Source: Streptomyces parvulus (GTDB lineage Bacteria > Actinomycetota > Actinomycetes > Streptomycetales > Streptomycetaceae). From it: a stretch of 64,000 nt of DNA. The position numbers were made by a program, and so were the translations under genes. The notes under the pieces were generated by a model. It was not told where the DNA came from, did no database searches, and saw only the letters and a list, made by a program, of their open reading frames with translations. The stretch lies in NCBI RefSeq assembly GCF_014648855.1, contig NZ_BMRX01000001.1, forward strand, positions 124,001 to 188,000, read 5' to 3'. The stretch's first letter is position 1, and every line of letters starts with the position of its first letter. Shown here piece by piece: positions 55,461 to 64,000 of this stretch.

Positions 55461-55488
55461 AGCCCCTGGCGCAATAGCGCAAGGGGCT
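55461..55488. other. Terminator-like hairpin in the purA divergent region
   Basis: AGCCCCT-g-GCGC and GCGC-a-AGGGGCT form an 11-bp stem with one G/A mismatch and loop AATA. It lies 125 bp upstream of purA and 34 bp before the divergent ATG, where no upstream transcript is known. Confidence 0.6.
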
Positions 55489-55521
55489 CTTGCACAAAGA
55501 TGCTACCCGAGGAAGCGAGGC

Positions 55522-56451
55522 ATGGCCGAGGTGGCGACTTCCGCGAGCTCTTCCGCGAACTCTTCCGCTAGGTCCGACCAGCTTCTGGTGGTCGTCGACC
55601 CGGTCGCCCGGCGGACCGACGGGGAGTCCGTCCGGATCGCGAAAGACGTGCTCAGCGCGGGTGCGGCCGGTACGAAGGTGTGCCTGCCGGACGACCCGGA
55701 GGAGTTCGCGCGGGCGCTCGGGCGGCGCGGATCGCGGCGGCCCGTGGTGGTCGGCGACGACCGCGCGCTGCTGCGGGCCGTGGGTCTGCTGCACCGGCGG
55801 CGGGAGCTGGCGGGGTGCGCGCTGTCGGTGGTGCCGGTGGGTCCGGTGCTCGGGCTCGCCCGGTCCCTGGGGCTGCCGACCGGGGCGGTGGCGGCGGCAC
55901 GGGCGGTGCTGGACGGGGCGGAGCGGCGCATGGACCTGCTCGTCGACGACAGCGACGGGGTGGTGCTGGGGGCGGTGGGGATTCCGTCGGTCGCCTCCGA
56001 GGGGCCCCGGGGAGCCGGGGACGACCTGGTGCGCGGGGAGTCCGGGGCGGGCCGTCCCTGGCTGCGGACCTGCCAGTCGCTGGTGCGGACCCTGGCGTCC
56101 TCGCGCTCGGGGCGGGTGACGGTGGCGCCGGGGGCGGGCGGGGTGCCGCCGGCCCGGCTGCGGGTGGAGATCGACGGGGCGACGCTGGTGGACCTCGATC
56201 AGCCGGTCGAGGCGGTGTCGCTGATACCGGGGCCCGCGGGGATGGCCGTGGTGGAGGTGCGGCCGGTGTCCGCCGGGGCGGAGCCGGGGTCGCGGGCGGT
56301 GCCGCTGACGGGGAGCGGGCGGGCGGTGACGGTGTCGGGGGCGGACTTCCGCTATCGGGCGGACGCGGTGGTGTCGGGGCCGGTGCGGACGCGGACGTGG
56401 ACGGTGCGGGAGGGGGCGTGGGGGTTGATGCTGCCGGTGGGGGCGGTGTAG
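55522..56451 (+). CDS. Diacylglycerol kinase-catalytic-domain-like protein
   Basis: A 309-aa protein with the DAGK_cat layout: [24 protein letters not shown] in place of the NP-x-SG strand, a phosphate-loop-like region ([18 protein letters not shown]) where GGDGT is expected, and [19 protein letters not shown] where GTxNDxAR is expected. All three key motifs are altered, so lipid kinase activity is doubtful even though S. coelicolor annotation, as I recall, calls it a diacylglycerol kinase. The C-terminal beta-rich part ([26 protein letters not shown]) matches the family fold. ATG 55,522 follows GAGGAAGCGAGG. Confidence 0.8.
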   Translation: MAEVATSASSSANSSARSDQLLVVVDPVARRTDGESVRIAKDVLSAGAAGTKVCLPDDPEEFARALGRRGSRRPVVVGDDRALLRAVGLLHRRRELAGCALSVVPVGPVLGLARSLGLPTGAVAAARAVLDGAERRMDLLVDDSDGVVLGAVGIPSVASEGPRGAGDDLVRGESGAGRPWLRTCQSLVRTLASSRSGRVTVAPGAGGVPPARLRVEIDGATLVDLDQPVEAVSLIPGPAGMAVVEVRPVSAGAEPGSRAVPLTGSGRAVTVSGADFRYRADAVVSGPVRTRTWTVREGAWGLMLPVGAV

Positions 56452-56611
56452 GCGCCTCGGCTTCGCCCTCGGCGGTCGTGTTCCCACCCGCACCACCCGT
56501 GCGGCATTCGTCGTCGGGTGCGGGTGGCCCCGGTGGGGTGTGCTCGCCGTCGGCGGGTGCGGGTGATCGGTGGGGGGACATCGCCCTCGGCGGGTGCCGG
56601 TTCGGGGCTGG

Positions 56612-57118
56612 TCAGGGGGACCCGAAGACCTTCTCCCGGTGCACCCGCCAGCGTTCCATCATCGCGGTGATCTCGCCGTCCACGAACTCGAAGAACGCCA
56701 GCGTCTCCGACATGCGCCGGCCCGCCGGGGTGTCCGCGCCGAGGCTCGCGACGCCCTCGCGCAGGGCGCTCTCCCAGCGCTTGAGGATGGCCTCGCGGTT
56801 GGTGAGGGCCTCGTACCACTGGTTGCTGTGCACCCGGTACCGCTCCCGCCGCGAGCCGGGTTCACGCTCGCGGGAGACCATGTGCTGCTGGGAGAGGTAG
56901 CGCACCGCGCCGGAGACCGCGGCCGGGCTGACCTGGAGGCACTCGCCGAGTTCCGCCGAGGTCAGGGAGCCCGAGTCGGAGGAGAGCAGCGCGGCGAAGA
57001 CCCGGGCCGGCATCCGCTGCATACCCGCCTCGACGAGCTGCGCCGCGAAGCCCTCGACGAACTTCGACACCGACTCGGGGTCGCGCCCCGCGCCCCCCGC
57101 CTCCGCTGCTTCGCTCAT
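56612..57118 (-). CDS. MarR/GbsR-type transcriptional repressor
   Basis: A 168-aa winged-helix regulator. The DNA-binding part is PARVFAALLSSDSGSLTSAELGECLQVSPAAVSGAVRYLSQQHMVSREREPGSRRERYRV, the GbsR branch of MarR, followed by helices for dimerisation (FFEFVDGEITAMMERWRVHREK). It is divergent from a two-gene ABC exporter with 73 bp between starts, and a perfect palindrome lies between them, so it most likely represses the exporter and itself. An upstream in-frame GTG at 57,160 would put the operator inside the coding region and is disfavoured. Confidence 0.9.
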   Translation of the reverse strand: MSEAAEAGGAGRDPESVSKFVEGFAAQLVEAGMQRMPARVFAALLSSDSGSLTSAELGECLQVSPAAVSGAVRYLSQQHMVSREREPGSRRERYRVHSNQWYEALTNREAILKRWESALREGVASLGADTPAGRRMSETLAFFEFVDGEITAMMERWRVHREKVFGSP

Positions 57119-57155
57119 CCCTCGATCATCCCCCACTTCCTGACGTTTTCTTAAC

Positions 57156-57171
57156 TTCACAAATTTGTGAA
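57156..57171. promoter_or_regulatory. Operator palindrome over the ABC-exporter promoter
   Basis: TTCACAAATTTGTGAA is a perfect 16-bp palindrome. Its left TTCACA is a plausible -35 element: 17 bp later stands TACTTT (57,179-57,184), which ends 7 nt before the exporter ATG. The same TTCACA exists on the other strand toward the MarR gene. A bound dimer would block both promoters. Confidence 0.8.
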
Positions 57172-57191
57172 ATCAATGTACTTTCCGAATC

Positions 57192-58106
57192 ATGACGAAG
57201 GCAATCAGCGTCTCCGGGCTCCACAAGTCGTTCGGACGGACGCACGCGCTGGACGGCCTCGACCTGGAGGTCGAGGTGGGCGAGGTGCACGGCTTCCTCG
57301 GCCCCAACGGCGCCGGCAAGTCCACCACCATCCGCGTCCTGCTCGGCCTGCTGCGCGGCGACTCCGGCGCGGCCCAGGTACTCGGCCGCGACCCGTGGAA
57401 GGACGCCGTCGAGGCGCACCGCCGGATCGCCTACGTCCCCGGCGACGTCTCCCTGTGGCGCAACCTCTCCGGCGGCGAGGTCATCGACCTCTACGGCCGG
57501 CTGCGCGGGGGGCTGGACCGGGCGCGGCGGGCCGAACTGGTCGAGCTCTTCGAACTCGACCCGACCAAGAAGGGCCGCACCTACTCCAAGGGCAACCGGC
57601 AGAAGGTCGCCCTCGTCGCCGCCTTCGCCTCCGACGTCGACCTGCTGATCCTCGACGAACCCACCTCCGGACTCGACCCCCTGATGGAGGAGGTCTTCCA
57701 GCGGTGCGTGGCCGAGGAGCGCGAGCGCGGCCGGACCGTGCTGCTCTCCTCCCACATCCTCAGCGAGGTCGAGGAGCTGTGCGACCGCGTCAGCATCATC
57801 CGCGGGGGCCGGACCGTCGAGAGCGGCTCGCTCGCCGACCTGCGCCACCTGACCCGCACCAGCGTCAGCGCCGAACTCGCCGGTGCCCCGGGCCGACTGG
57901 CGGACCTGCCCGGCGTGCACGGCCTCGACGTGCGGGGCCACCGGGTCCGGCTCCAGGTCGACACCGAAGGACTGGACGCCGTACTGCGGTCGCTGAGCGC
58001 GTCGGGCGTGCGGTCGCTGACGACGACGCCGCCCACACTGGAGGAGCTGTTCCTGCGGCACTACCAGGCCGGGGGCGCCCCCGCCGAGGAGGTGGCGGCG
58101 CGATGA
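57192..58106 (+). CDS. ABC exporter ATP-binding protein
   Basis: A 304-aa DrrA-type ATPase. Walker A is [10 protein letters not shown], the Q-loop region follows [12 protein letters not shown], the signature is YSKGNRQKV in place of LSGGQ, Walker [15 protein letters not shown], and the H-loop is [11 protein letters not shown] ~80-residue C-terminal domain ([18 protein letters not shown]...) is typical of drug and lipid exporters. ATG 57,192 has no ribosome site; TACTTT 7 nt upstream indicates a leaderless mRNA. The permease gene overlaps by ATGA. Confidence 0.94.
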   Translation: MTKAISVSGLHKSFGRTHALDGLDLEVEVGEVHGFLGPNGAGKSTTIRVLLGLLRGDSGAAQVLGRDPWKDAVEAHRRIAYVPGDVSLWRNLSGGEVIDLYGRLRGGLDRARRAELVELFELDPTKKGRTYSKGNRQKVALVAAFASDVDLLILDEPTSGLDPLMEEVFQRCVAEERERGRTVLLSSHILSEVEELCDRVSIIRGGRTVESGSLADLRHLTRTSVSAELAGAPGRLADLPGVHGLDVRGHRVRLQVDTEGLDAVLRSLSASGVRSLTTTPPTLEELFLRHYQAGGAPAEEVAAR

Positions 58107-59710
58107 CCGCCACGGTCGCCGCCGGAGCACGGCCGGGCACCTCGCGCCCGCTGGCCGGCACCGGCATCCTGCTGCGCTTCGCGCTGCGCCGGGACCGGGT
58201 GATGATCCCGGTCTGGGTCGCGGTGAACGCCCTGATGGTCCTCTCCATGCCCGGCACCCTGGAGGGCCTCTACGGCACCGCCGCCGAACGCGCCGGCCTG
58301 GTGCGGCAGATGGAGACCAACTCCTCGCTGCGCGCCATGGTCGGCCCCCTCTTCGACGACGGCCTGGGCGCGCTCACCGCCTGGCGCGTCGGCGTCTACG
58401 CCGCCGCCCTCGCCGCCGTGACCAGCCTCCTCGTCGTCGTGCGGCACACCCGCGACGAGGAGGAGAGCGGCCGGCAGGAGGTCGTCGCCTCCGGCATGGT
58501 GGGGCGCCGCGCGTCCCTGACGGCGGCCCTGCTCGCGGCGGGCGCCGCGAACGCCGCCCTGGCGCTGGTCGTGACGGCCGGACTCGCCGGACTGGGGGCG
58601 GCCGGAGCCGTGGCCTTCGGGCTGGGCGTCGCGGGTGTCGGGATGCTCTTCGCGACCATGGCGGCGATCGCCGCCCAGCTGACCGAGAGCGCCCGGCTGG
58701 CCCGGGGCCTGACGGCCGGGGTGCTGGGCGGGGCCTTCGTCCTGCGCGCCGCGGGGGACTCGGCGACGGCCGACGGTTCGTCGGTGCTGACCTGGCTGTC
58801 GCCGCTCGGCTGGCTGGAGAACCTGCGGCCCTTCGCGGGCGAGCGGTGGTGGGTGCTGGGCCTGCTCGCGGGCGCGGCGGTGGCGCAGGGCGCGGTCGCC
58901 TTCCTGCTCGCCGGGCGCCGGGACCTCGGCATGAGCTTCCTGCCGACCCGGCCGGGACCGGCCGCCGGGCGGCTGGCGACGGCCGGTGCGCTGGCCTGGC
59001 GGCTGCAGCGGGGCGCCGTCGCCGGCTGGAGCGCCGGTTTCCTCCTCGCCGGTCTCGTCTACGGCGGGATGACGGAGGGCGCGGCCGATCTGGTCGGGGA
59101 CAACGAGCAGGCCCGCGGGATCATCGAGCGGATGGGCGGGCAGGCCGCGATCAGCGACGCGTTCGTGTCGGCGATGATCGGCATGCTCGGCCTGGTCGCG
59201 GCGCTCCACGTGGTCTCGTCGGTACTGCGGCTCAGCGGCGAGGAGACGTCCGGACGGGCCGAGCCGGTGCTCGCGGGGGCCGTGGGGCGGCTGCGGTGGG
59301 CCGCCGGGCATCTCGTCGTGGCCTTCGGCGGGGCGGCGCTCGTCATGCTGCTCGCCGGGGCGGGTTTCGCGGCCGGCCACGGGCGGGACGCCGGGGCGAT
59401 CCTCGGCGCGTGCCTGGTGCAGGTGCCCGCGGTGTGGGTGGTCGGCGGGGTGGCGGTGCTGCTGCACGGCCTGCTGCCGCGGGCCGCGGCCGCCGCCTGG
59501 GCCGTCGCGGGCGCGGTGCTGCTGCTCGGCTGGGTCGGACCCGCGCTGGACGTGCCGCAGGCGGTGCTGGACGTCTCCCCCTTCGGGCACCTGCCGAAGC
59601 TGCCGGGCGGGGAGATGCGCTGGCCCCCGGTGCTGGTGCTGCTGCTGATCGCGGGGGTGCTGGTGGCGGTGGGCCTGGCGGGGCTGCGGCGGCGCGACAT
59701 GAGTACGTGA
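58103..59710 (+). CDS. ABC exporter permease (fused, ABC-2-like)
   Basis: A 535-aa membrane protein with about twelve hydrophobic segments in two similar halves; [24 protein letters not shown] begins the first and [23 protein letters not shown] the second, as in TetAB/actinorhodin-type exporter permeases where two six-helix units are fused. The paired motifs [19 protein letters not shown] and [19 protein letters not shown] are diagnostic. It works with the preceding ATPase, to which it is coupled by ATGA; GGAGGTGG lies just before its ATG. Substrate probably a hydrophobic toxic compound sensed by the MarR-type regulator. Confidence 0.93.
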   Translation: MTATVAAGARPGTSRPLAGTGILLRFALRRDRVMIPVWVAVNALMVLSMPGTLEGLYGTAAERAGLVRQMETNSSLRAMVGPLFDDGLGALTAWRVGVYAAALAAVTSLLVVVRHTRDEEESGRQEVVASGMVGRRASLTAALLAAGAANAALALVVTAGLAGLGAAGAVAFGLGVAGVGMLFATMAAIAAQLTESARLARGLTAGVLGGAFVLRAAGDSATADGSSVLTWLSPLGWLENLRPFAGERWWVLGLLAGAAVAQGAVAFLLAGRRDLGMSFLPTRPGPAAGRLATAGALAWRLQRGAVAGWSAGFLLAGLVYGGMTEGAADLVGDNEQARGIIERMGGQAAISDAFVSAMIGMLGLVAALHVVSSVLRLSGEETSGRAEPVLAGAVGRLRWAAGHLVVAFGGAALVMLLAGAGFAAGHGRDAGAILGACLVQVPAVWVVGGVAVLLHGLLPRAAAAAWAVAGAVLLLGWVGPALDVPQAVLDVSPFGHLPKLPGGEMRWPPVLVLLLIAGVLVAVGLAGLRRRDMST

Positions 59711-59756
59711 CCCGTGGCGGCGAACCGGAGGGAGGGCCACCGGCGTCCTGACCGGC

Positions 59757-60014
59757 ATGAGGCGAGACGCGGTGACGTGTGGCGGGTGTGTGGTCTCGGC
59801 GGTGGGGGCCGTGGGAGCCGTGTGGCTGTGGGGGGCCTCGGACCGCACGCAGCGGCACCTGGGCAACAAGTTCGAGAACAACGGGCAGGACCTCGGCGCC
59901 GCCCTCGTCGAACTGCCCCTCGTCGTGGTCGCCGGCATGGTCCTGCCCGGACTGCTGTGGGGTCTGGGCGCCTGGCTGCTCACCCGGCGCGGGCGCTCAC
60001 AGGCACACGGGTAG
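59757..60014 (+). CDS. Small two-helix membrane protein
   Basis: An 85-aa protein with two hydrophobic stretches (VVSAVGAVGAVWLWGA and LVVVAGMVLPGLLWGLGAWLL) separated by a polar loop. I do not recognise a family. It lies 46 bp after the ABC permease and ends 18 bp inside the convergent P450 gene. The ribosome site is weak. Coding bias and membrane-protein composition make it plausible. Confidence 0.6.
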   Translation: MRRDAVTCGGCVVSAVGAVGAVWLWGASDRTQRHLGNKFENNGQDLGAALVELPLVVVAGMVLPGLLWGLGAWLLTRRGRSQAHG

Positions 60015-61220
60015 CGCCGTCAGGCCCCGCATCACGAAGTTCGGCGTCCGCTCCGGCTCCGCCGCCGGGGACAGGGTCGGGGCCCGCTCCAGGAGCGACG
60101 TCATGGACGCGGCGAGCTCGATCCGGGCGAGCGGCGCTCCGATGCAGTAGTGGATGCCGGCGCTGAAGGAGATGTGCGGGTTGTCCCGGCGGGCGAGGTC
60201 GAGGCGGCCGGGGTCGGAGAAGACCGCCGGGTCGTGATTGGCGGAGCCGAACAGCAGCGCCACCTCCGCGCCGCGCGGGATCACGGTCCCGTCGATCTCG
60301 ATCTCGTCCAGCACCCAGCGCTCGAACATCTGGAGCGGGGTGTCGTAGCGCATCAGCTCCTCCACCGCGGTCGGCACCAGCGTGTGGTCGGCGCGCAGGG
60401 CCGCCAGCTGGTCCGGGTTGCGGAAGAGGGCCAGCCAGCCGTTACCCGTCGCGTTCACCGTGGCCTCGTGGCCGGCGTTCAGCAGCAGCACGCAGGTCGA
60501 GATCATCTCCTGCTCGGTGAGGCGGTCGTCGTCCTCGTCGTGGGCCGCGATCAGGCCGGAGATCAGGTCGTCGCCGGGTTTCTCGCGGCGGTCCGCGATC
60601 AGTCCGCGCAGGTACTCCGAGAAGTCGAGGGAGGCGCGGACCGCCTTCGCCGCGGTCTCCTCGGACGGGTTCAGCTCGTACATCCCGCAGATCTGAGCCG
60701 ACCAGGGACGCAACGGCGCCCGGTCCGACTCCGGGATGCCCAGCATCTCGGCGATCACCGCCACCGGCAGCGGCTCGGCCACGTCCGCGATCAGATCGCC
60801 GCCGCCCGCCTCCACCAGCCCGGCGACCAGGTCGTCCGCCAGCCCGCGCACGTACGGCTTCAGCCGCTCCACCGTGCGCGGCGTGAACGCCTTGGACACC
60901 AGCCGCCGGATCCGTGTGTGGTCCGGGGGCTCCAGGTCGAGCATCCCGTGGTCGTTGAGCGTGTGGAAGGGCTCCTGCTCGGGCGGGGGCGGGGTGCGGC
61001 CGAACTCCTCGTGCGAGAAACGGTGCCGGTAGCTCCGGCCCAGACGCCGGTCGCGCAGCAGCGCGGAGACGTCGGCGTGGTGGGGGACGAGCCACTGGTC
61101 GCTCGGCGCGTAGTAGTGCACCCGGCCCCGGTCCCGCAGCTCGGCGAAGGCGGGGTAGGGGTCGGCGACGAACGCGGGGTCCCACGGGTCGAAGCGTACG
61201 GAGCGGTCGATGGCTGCCAT
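59997..61220 (-). CDS. Cytochrome P450 (CYP107 family, CYP107U1-like)
   Basis: A 407-aa soluble bacterial P450. LLNAGHEATVNATG is the I-helix oxygen-binding motif (AGxxxT), EELMR the ExxR of the K helix, and FSAGIHYCIGAPLAR the heme loop with ligand Cys359. The position matches S. coelicolor SCO3636, CYP107U1, reported as needed for normal sporulation and antibiotic production (from memory). No ferredoxin gene is adjacent. ATG 61,220 gives the full N-terminus. Confidence 0.93.
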   Translation of the reverse strand: MAAIDRSVRFDPWDPAFVADPYPAFAELRDRGRVHYYAPSDQWLVPHHADVSALLRDRRLGRSYRHRFSHEEFGRTPPPPEQEPFHTLNDHGMLDLEPPDHTRIRRLVSKAFTPRTVERLKPYVRGLADDLVAGLVEAGGGDLIADVAEPLPVAVIAEMLGIPESDRAPLRPWSAQICGMYELNPSEETAAKAVRASLDFSEYLRGLIADRREKPGDDLISGLIAAHDEDDDRLTEQEMISTCVLLLNAGHEATVNATGNGWLALFRNPDQLAALRADHTLVPTAVEELMRYDTPLQMFERWVLDEIEIDGTVIPRGAEVALLFGSANHDPAVFSDPGRLDLARRDNPHISFSAGIHYCIGAPLARIELAASMTSLLERAPTLSPAAEPERTPNFVMRGLTALPVCL

Positions 61221-61321
61221 GGACGGACGCTAGCCGGTGGCAACGGCCCTGACCAGAGGCTCCCGGGCGCACCGCCGCCGCCGGCCCGGCCGCTGCCGCT
61301 CGCCCGGCCGCTGCGGCCCGC

Positions 61322-61996
61322 TCAGCCCGGGGTCACCAGCCGTGCCTCGTACGCGAACACGGCGGCCTGGGTGCGGTCCCGGAGGCCCAGCTTCACCAGG
61401 ATGCGGCTGACGTGCGTCTTGATCGTCGACTCGGCGACCACCAGGCGCCCGGCGATCTCCGCGTTCGACAGGCCCTGCGCGATCAGCACCAGGACCTCGG
61501 TCTCCCGCTCGGTCAGCTCCCCGTAGGCCGCCTGCGCCGACGGCATCAGGCGCGGGGCGTCGGAGAGCTTGGAGAACTCGGTGATCAGGCGCTTGGTGAT
61601 CGACGGCGCCAGCAGGGCCTCGCCGGCCGCGACCACCCGGACCCCGTCGGCCAGCTGACGGGCCGAGGCGTCCTTGAGGAGGAAGCCGGAGGCGCCCGCG
61701 CGCAGCGCCTGGTACACGTACTCGTCGAGGTCGAAGGTGGTCAGCACCAGCACCTTCGCCGCGCCGTCGGCGGCGACGATCTCCCGGGTCGCCTCGATGC
61801 CGTTCAGCTCGGGCATGCGGATGTCCATCAGGACGACGTCGGGGGCGAGTTCGCGGACGCGGGCGACCGCCTCGCGGCCGTTGACCGCCTCGCCGACGAC
61901 CTCGATGTCCGGCATCGCGTTCAACAGGACCGAGAAGCCCTCGCGGACCATCATCTGGTCGTCCGCGATCAGGACCCGGATGGTGCGGCCGGTCAT
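61322..61996 (-). CDS. NarL/LuxR-type response regulator
   Basis: A 224-aa regulator. The receiver domain has acidic IADDQ, phospho-acceptor Asp58 in VVLMDIRMPE, and LTTFDLDEYVYQALRAGASGFLLKD; the output domain has the LuxR HTH LTERETEVLVLIAQGLSNAEIAGRLVVAESTIKTHV. It overlaps the histidine kinase stop (ATGA), so kinase and regulator are made together. A close paralogue lies on the other side of the kinase. Confidence 0.95.
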   Translation of the reverse strand: MTGRTIRVLIADDQMMVREGFSVLLNAMPDIEVVGEAVNGREAVARVRELAPDVVLMDIRMPELNGIEATREIVAADGAAKVLVLTTFDLDEYVYQALRAGASGFLLKDASARQLADGVRVVAAGEALLAPSITKRLITEFSKLSDAPRLMPSAQAAYGELTERETEVLVLIAQGLSNAEIAGRLVVAESTIKTHVSRILVKLGLRDRTQAAVFAYEARLVTPG

Positions 61997-63336
61997 GCGT
62001 CACCCTCGCTCGGTGCGGTGACCGGCAGGAACACCGCCACCTCGTAGCCCCCGTCGCCGGTCGGGCCGGCCGTCATCTCGCCGTTCAGCATCGACACCCG
62101 CTCCCGCATGCCGGTGATCCCGTGTCCCGCGCCGGGCGAGGGCTTGACCAGGGTGTTCGCCGGGATGGCGGTGTTGACTATGCGCAGGCCCAGACCGCCC
62201 AGGACGTAGGACACCTCGACGCGGGCGGTCGCGCCGGGCGCGTGCCGCAGGGAGTTGCTCAGGGCCTCCTGCACGATGCGGTACGCCGACAGCTCCACGC
62301 CGGGCGGCAGCTCGCGCACGGCGCCGGTCACCGCCTTCTCCACGCCGAGGCCGGCCTCGCGGACGTTGGCGAGCAGGGCGTCGAGGTCGGCGAGGGTGGG
62401 CTGCGGCGCGTCCGGGGCCTCGTAGTCCTCGGCCCGGACGACGCCGAGGACGCGGCGCAGCTCGGTGAGGGCAGCCACCGCGTTCTCCCGGATGGTGGCG
62501 AAGGCGCGCTCCAGCTCCTCCGGCGGATTCTCCACCCGGTAGGGCGCGGCCTCCGCCTGGATGGCGACCACCGACATGTGGTGGGCGACCACGTCGTGCA
62601 GCTCGCGGGCGATGTTGGTGCGCTCCTCCAGCAGGGTCCGCCGGGAGCGCTCGTGCGCGGTGACCGTCTGCTGGGCGGTGACCTGCTGCCGCGCGTCCCG
62701 GCGGATGTGCCAGAGGGAGATCGCGAGGAGGGCGAAGGCGGTGAGCACCAGCAGGGGCGCCGAATTGCTGCCGTAGTGGCCCGGGCCCCACAGGGACTCG
62801 TTGACGAAGGCGTAGGCGGCGGTGATGAACCACATCCACACGGCGGTGCGCGGACGGGTGCGTATCGCCACGATCACCAGGACGGCGGTGTGGCACATGA
62901 ACGGACCCGGCAGCCACGGCCAGTCGCCCCAGCTGCTGTCGAGCAGCGCCACCAGCGGTGTGGCCGCCATGGACATCCAGAAGGCGCCGACCGGCCGGAC
63001 CAGGGTGGCCAGCACCGGGACCGCGCACACCAGCCCGCTCAGCATGGTCCACGGCCCGTTGTACCCCCCCACCAGGCCGCCGTAGAAGCACAGCAGCGCG
63101 ACGAGGCCCACCGCCGCGTAGGGGACGCGCGCCGCCTTCGGCCTGAGCCGGGCCGGCAGGCGGCGCGTCCACTGGCCGTCCAGGGCCGTGCGGGACAGCG
63201 GGCGGTAGGCGAAGGCGTCGTGGAACAGGTCCTCGCGCAGGCCGCTCAGGGCGTCCTTGGCCAGCCGGTACTCGGGGCTGCGGGTCGCGCTCGCGTCGCC
63301 GGGGGGCGTGGCACCCGTCTGGGTCGTCTCGGTCAC
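61993..63336 (-). CDS. Membrane sensor histidine kinase (HisKA_3/NarX-DesK type)
   Basis: A 447-aa kinase. After ~70 soluble residues come four to six short membrane helices (AVGLVALLCFYGGLVGG to LLVLTAFALLAISLWHI) with almost no external loop, then the HisKA_3 dimerisation helix with phospho-acceptor His247 (RELHDVVAHHMS), and a HATPase_c domain with the N box (QEALSNSLRHAPGA) and GITGMRERV. Such kinases usually sense events in the membrane. GTG 63,336 is 6 nt after TACCGT; the ATG 36 codons upstream is less likely. Confidence 0.92.
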   Translation of the reverse strand: MTETTQTGATPPGDASATRSPEYRLAKDALSGLREDLFHDAFAYRPLSRTALDGQWTRRLPARLRPKAARVPYAAVGLVALLCFYGGLVGGYNGPWTMLSGLVCAVPVLATLVRPVGAFWMSMAATPLVALLDSSWGDWPWLPGPFMCHTAVLVIVAIRTRPRTAVWMWFITAAYAFVNESLWGPGHYGSNSAPLLVLTAFALLAISLWHIRRDARQQVTAQQTVTAHERSRRTLLEERTNIARELHDVVAHHMSVVAIQAEAAPYRVENPPEELERAFATIRENAVAALTELRRVLGVVRAEDYEAPDAPQPTLADLDALLANVREAGLGVEKAVTGAVRELPPGVELSAYRIVQEALSNSLRHAPGATARVEVSYVLGGLGLRIVNTAIPANTLVKPSPGAGHGITGMRERVSMLNGEMTAGPTGDGGYEVAVFLPVTAPSEGDA

Positions 63337-63449
63337 GTTGCCACGGTAGGCGGCGGCGGGAGGGGCCGTCGTCACCAGTGAGAGGGGTCCTTCGGCATCC
63401 GCCTCAGGTACTACGGGGGCCGGGCAGGGGCCGCGCGCGTCCATCGGAG

Positions 63450-64000
63450 TCAGTACCCCGAGGGCCGCACGAGACCCGACTCGTAGGCGAACACGGCCGC
63501 CTGGGTGCGGTCCCGCAGGCCCAGCTTCACCAGGATGCGGCCCACATGGGTCTTCACCGTCTGCTCGGCGACCACCAGGCGCCGGGCGATCTCCGCGTTC
63601 GACAGGCCCTGCGCGATCAGGGCGAGCACCTCCGTCTCCCGCTCGGTCAGCTCGCCCACGCGGTCCTTCAGCGGGGCGCGCGGCCGGTCGTCGAGCCGGG
63701 AGAACTCCGCGATCAGCCGCCGCGTGATGCCCGGCGCGAGTAGGGCGTCGCCGGCCGCCACCACGCGGACCGCCTCGGCGAGCTGGTCGGCGGACGCGTC
63801 CTTGAGCAGGAAGCCGGACGCGCCGGCCCGCAGCGCCTCGTACACGTACTCGTCGAGGTCGAAGGTGGTCAGCACCAGCACCCTGATCTCCGGGGTGGCG
63901 CCGGTGATCAGCCGGGTGGCCTCGATGCCGCCCAGCTCGGGCATGCGGATGTCCATCAGGACGACGTCCGGCGCCTGTTCGGCGACCTTGGCGACGGCGT
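63450..64000 (-). CDS. NarL/LuxR-type response regulator, partial (5' end outside window)
   Basis: The frame continues past the window end, where VAKVAEQAPDVVLMDIRMPEL supplies the phospho-acceptor Asp. The rest of the receiver (LTTFDLDEYVYEALRAGASGFLLKDASADQLAEAVRVV) and the LuxR HTH (LTERETEVLALIAQGLSNAEIARRLVVAEQTVKTHV) are nearly the same as in the regulator at 61.3-62.0 kb. Its own histidine kinase is probably upstream of the window; 113 bp separate it from the kinase gene shown here. Confidence 0.93.
   Translation of the reverse strand, partial: AVAKVAEQAPDVVLMDIRMPELGGIEATRLITGATPEIRVLVLTTFDLDEYVYEALRAGASGFLLKDASADQLAEAVRVVAAGDALLAPGITRRLIAEFSRLDDRPRAPLKDRVGELTERETEVLALIAQGLSNAEIARRLVVAEQTVKTHVGRILVKLGLRDRTQAAVFAYESGLVRPSGY

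Overview
The window is chromosomal DNA of a Streptomyces, close in gene order to the S. coelicolor/S. lividans core region around acs, crp, wblA, ask/asd, recR, purA and CYP107U1. The evidence is very high G+C, strong G/C bias at third codon positions, frequent GTG and some TTG starts, genus marker genes (wblA, an HTH/DUF397 pair, DUF3040, an Actinobacterial Holin-X protein) and many start codons placed 6-7 nt behind a TANNNT hexamer, as expected for leaderless mRNAs. I see no prophage, insertion sequence, CRISPR array or biosynthetic cluster; almost all of the window is vertically inherited core genome.

Left part (1-28,200): the end of a HAD-IB phosphatase, an intergenic RNA locus that I read as the 6S-like RNA, a Fic-fold protein with a degenerate active site, a CooC-type ATPase, a secreted NodB-type lipoprotein and a SulP transporter fused to a beta-carbonic anhydrase. 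Then comes a block matching the Mycobacterium tuberculosis Rv3667-Rv3683 neighbourhood in content and largely in orientation: acs, nhaA (not part of the mycobacterial block), holin-X, an EphE-like hydrolase, marP, a CoA-pyrophosphatase-like Nudix protein, nth, crp, an MBL hydrolase, RidA, DUF4177, paired Get3/ArsA-like ATPases, wblA (WhiB4 counterpart), a class A PBP and a metallophosphoesterase. It links acetate activation, cAMP sensing, Fe-S redox sensing, periplasmic proteolysis and peptidoglycan synthesis.

Middle (28,200-45,700): a Pr6Pr membrane protein, tRNA-Pro(CGG), a CYTH protein, DUF3040 and zinc-ribbon proteins, a flotillin/NfeD pair, a two-RCK membrane protein without a recognisable K+ filter, an S9 peptidase, SURF1, an ECF sigma factor coupled to a single-pass membrane protein, ask-asd, an HTH/DUF397 pair, and recR with DUF5063.

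Right part (45,700-64,000): YbaB, a SLATT protein, a Ser/Thr kinase, a class III aminotransferase with its GntR neighbour, an ECF41-like sigma factor, purA, a lipid-kinase-like protein, a MarR/GbsR-type repressor divergent from an ABC exporter with a perfect operator palindrome over the promoter, a P450, and two paralogous LuxR-type response regulators around a histidine kinase (the last regulator runs off the window).

The points most worth following are regulatory or structural: the MarR/ABC operator and leaderless promoter, the palindrome over the start of the Fic-like gene, the 6S-like RNA, the wblA upstream inverted repeat with an AdpA-type site, long local repeats around the yqeY-metallophosphoesterase segment, the histone-H1-like tail on endonuclease III, and the asymmetric ATPase pair upstream of wblA. 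I found no clearly new multi-gene system.
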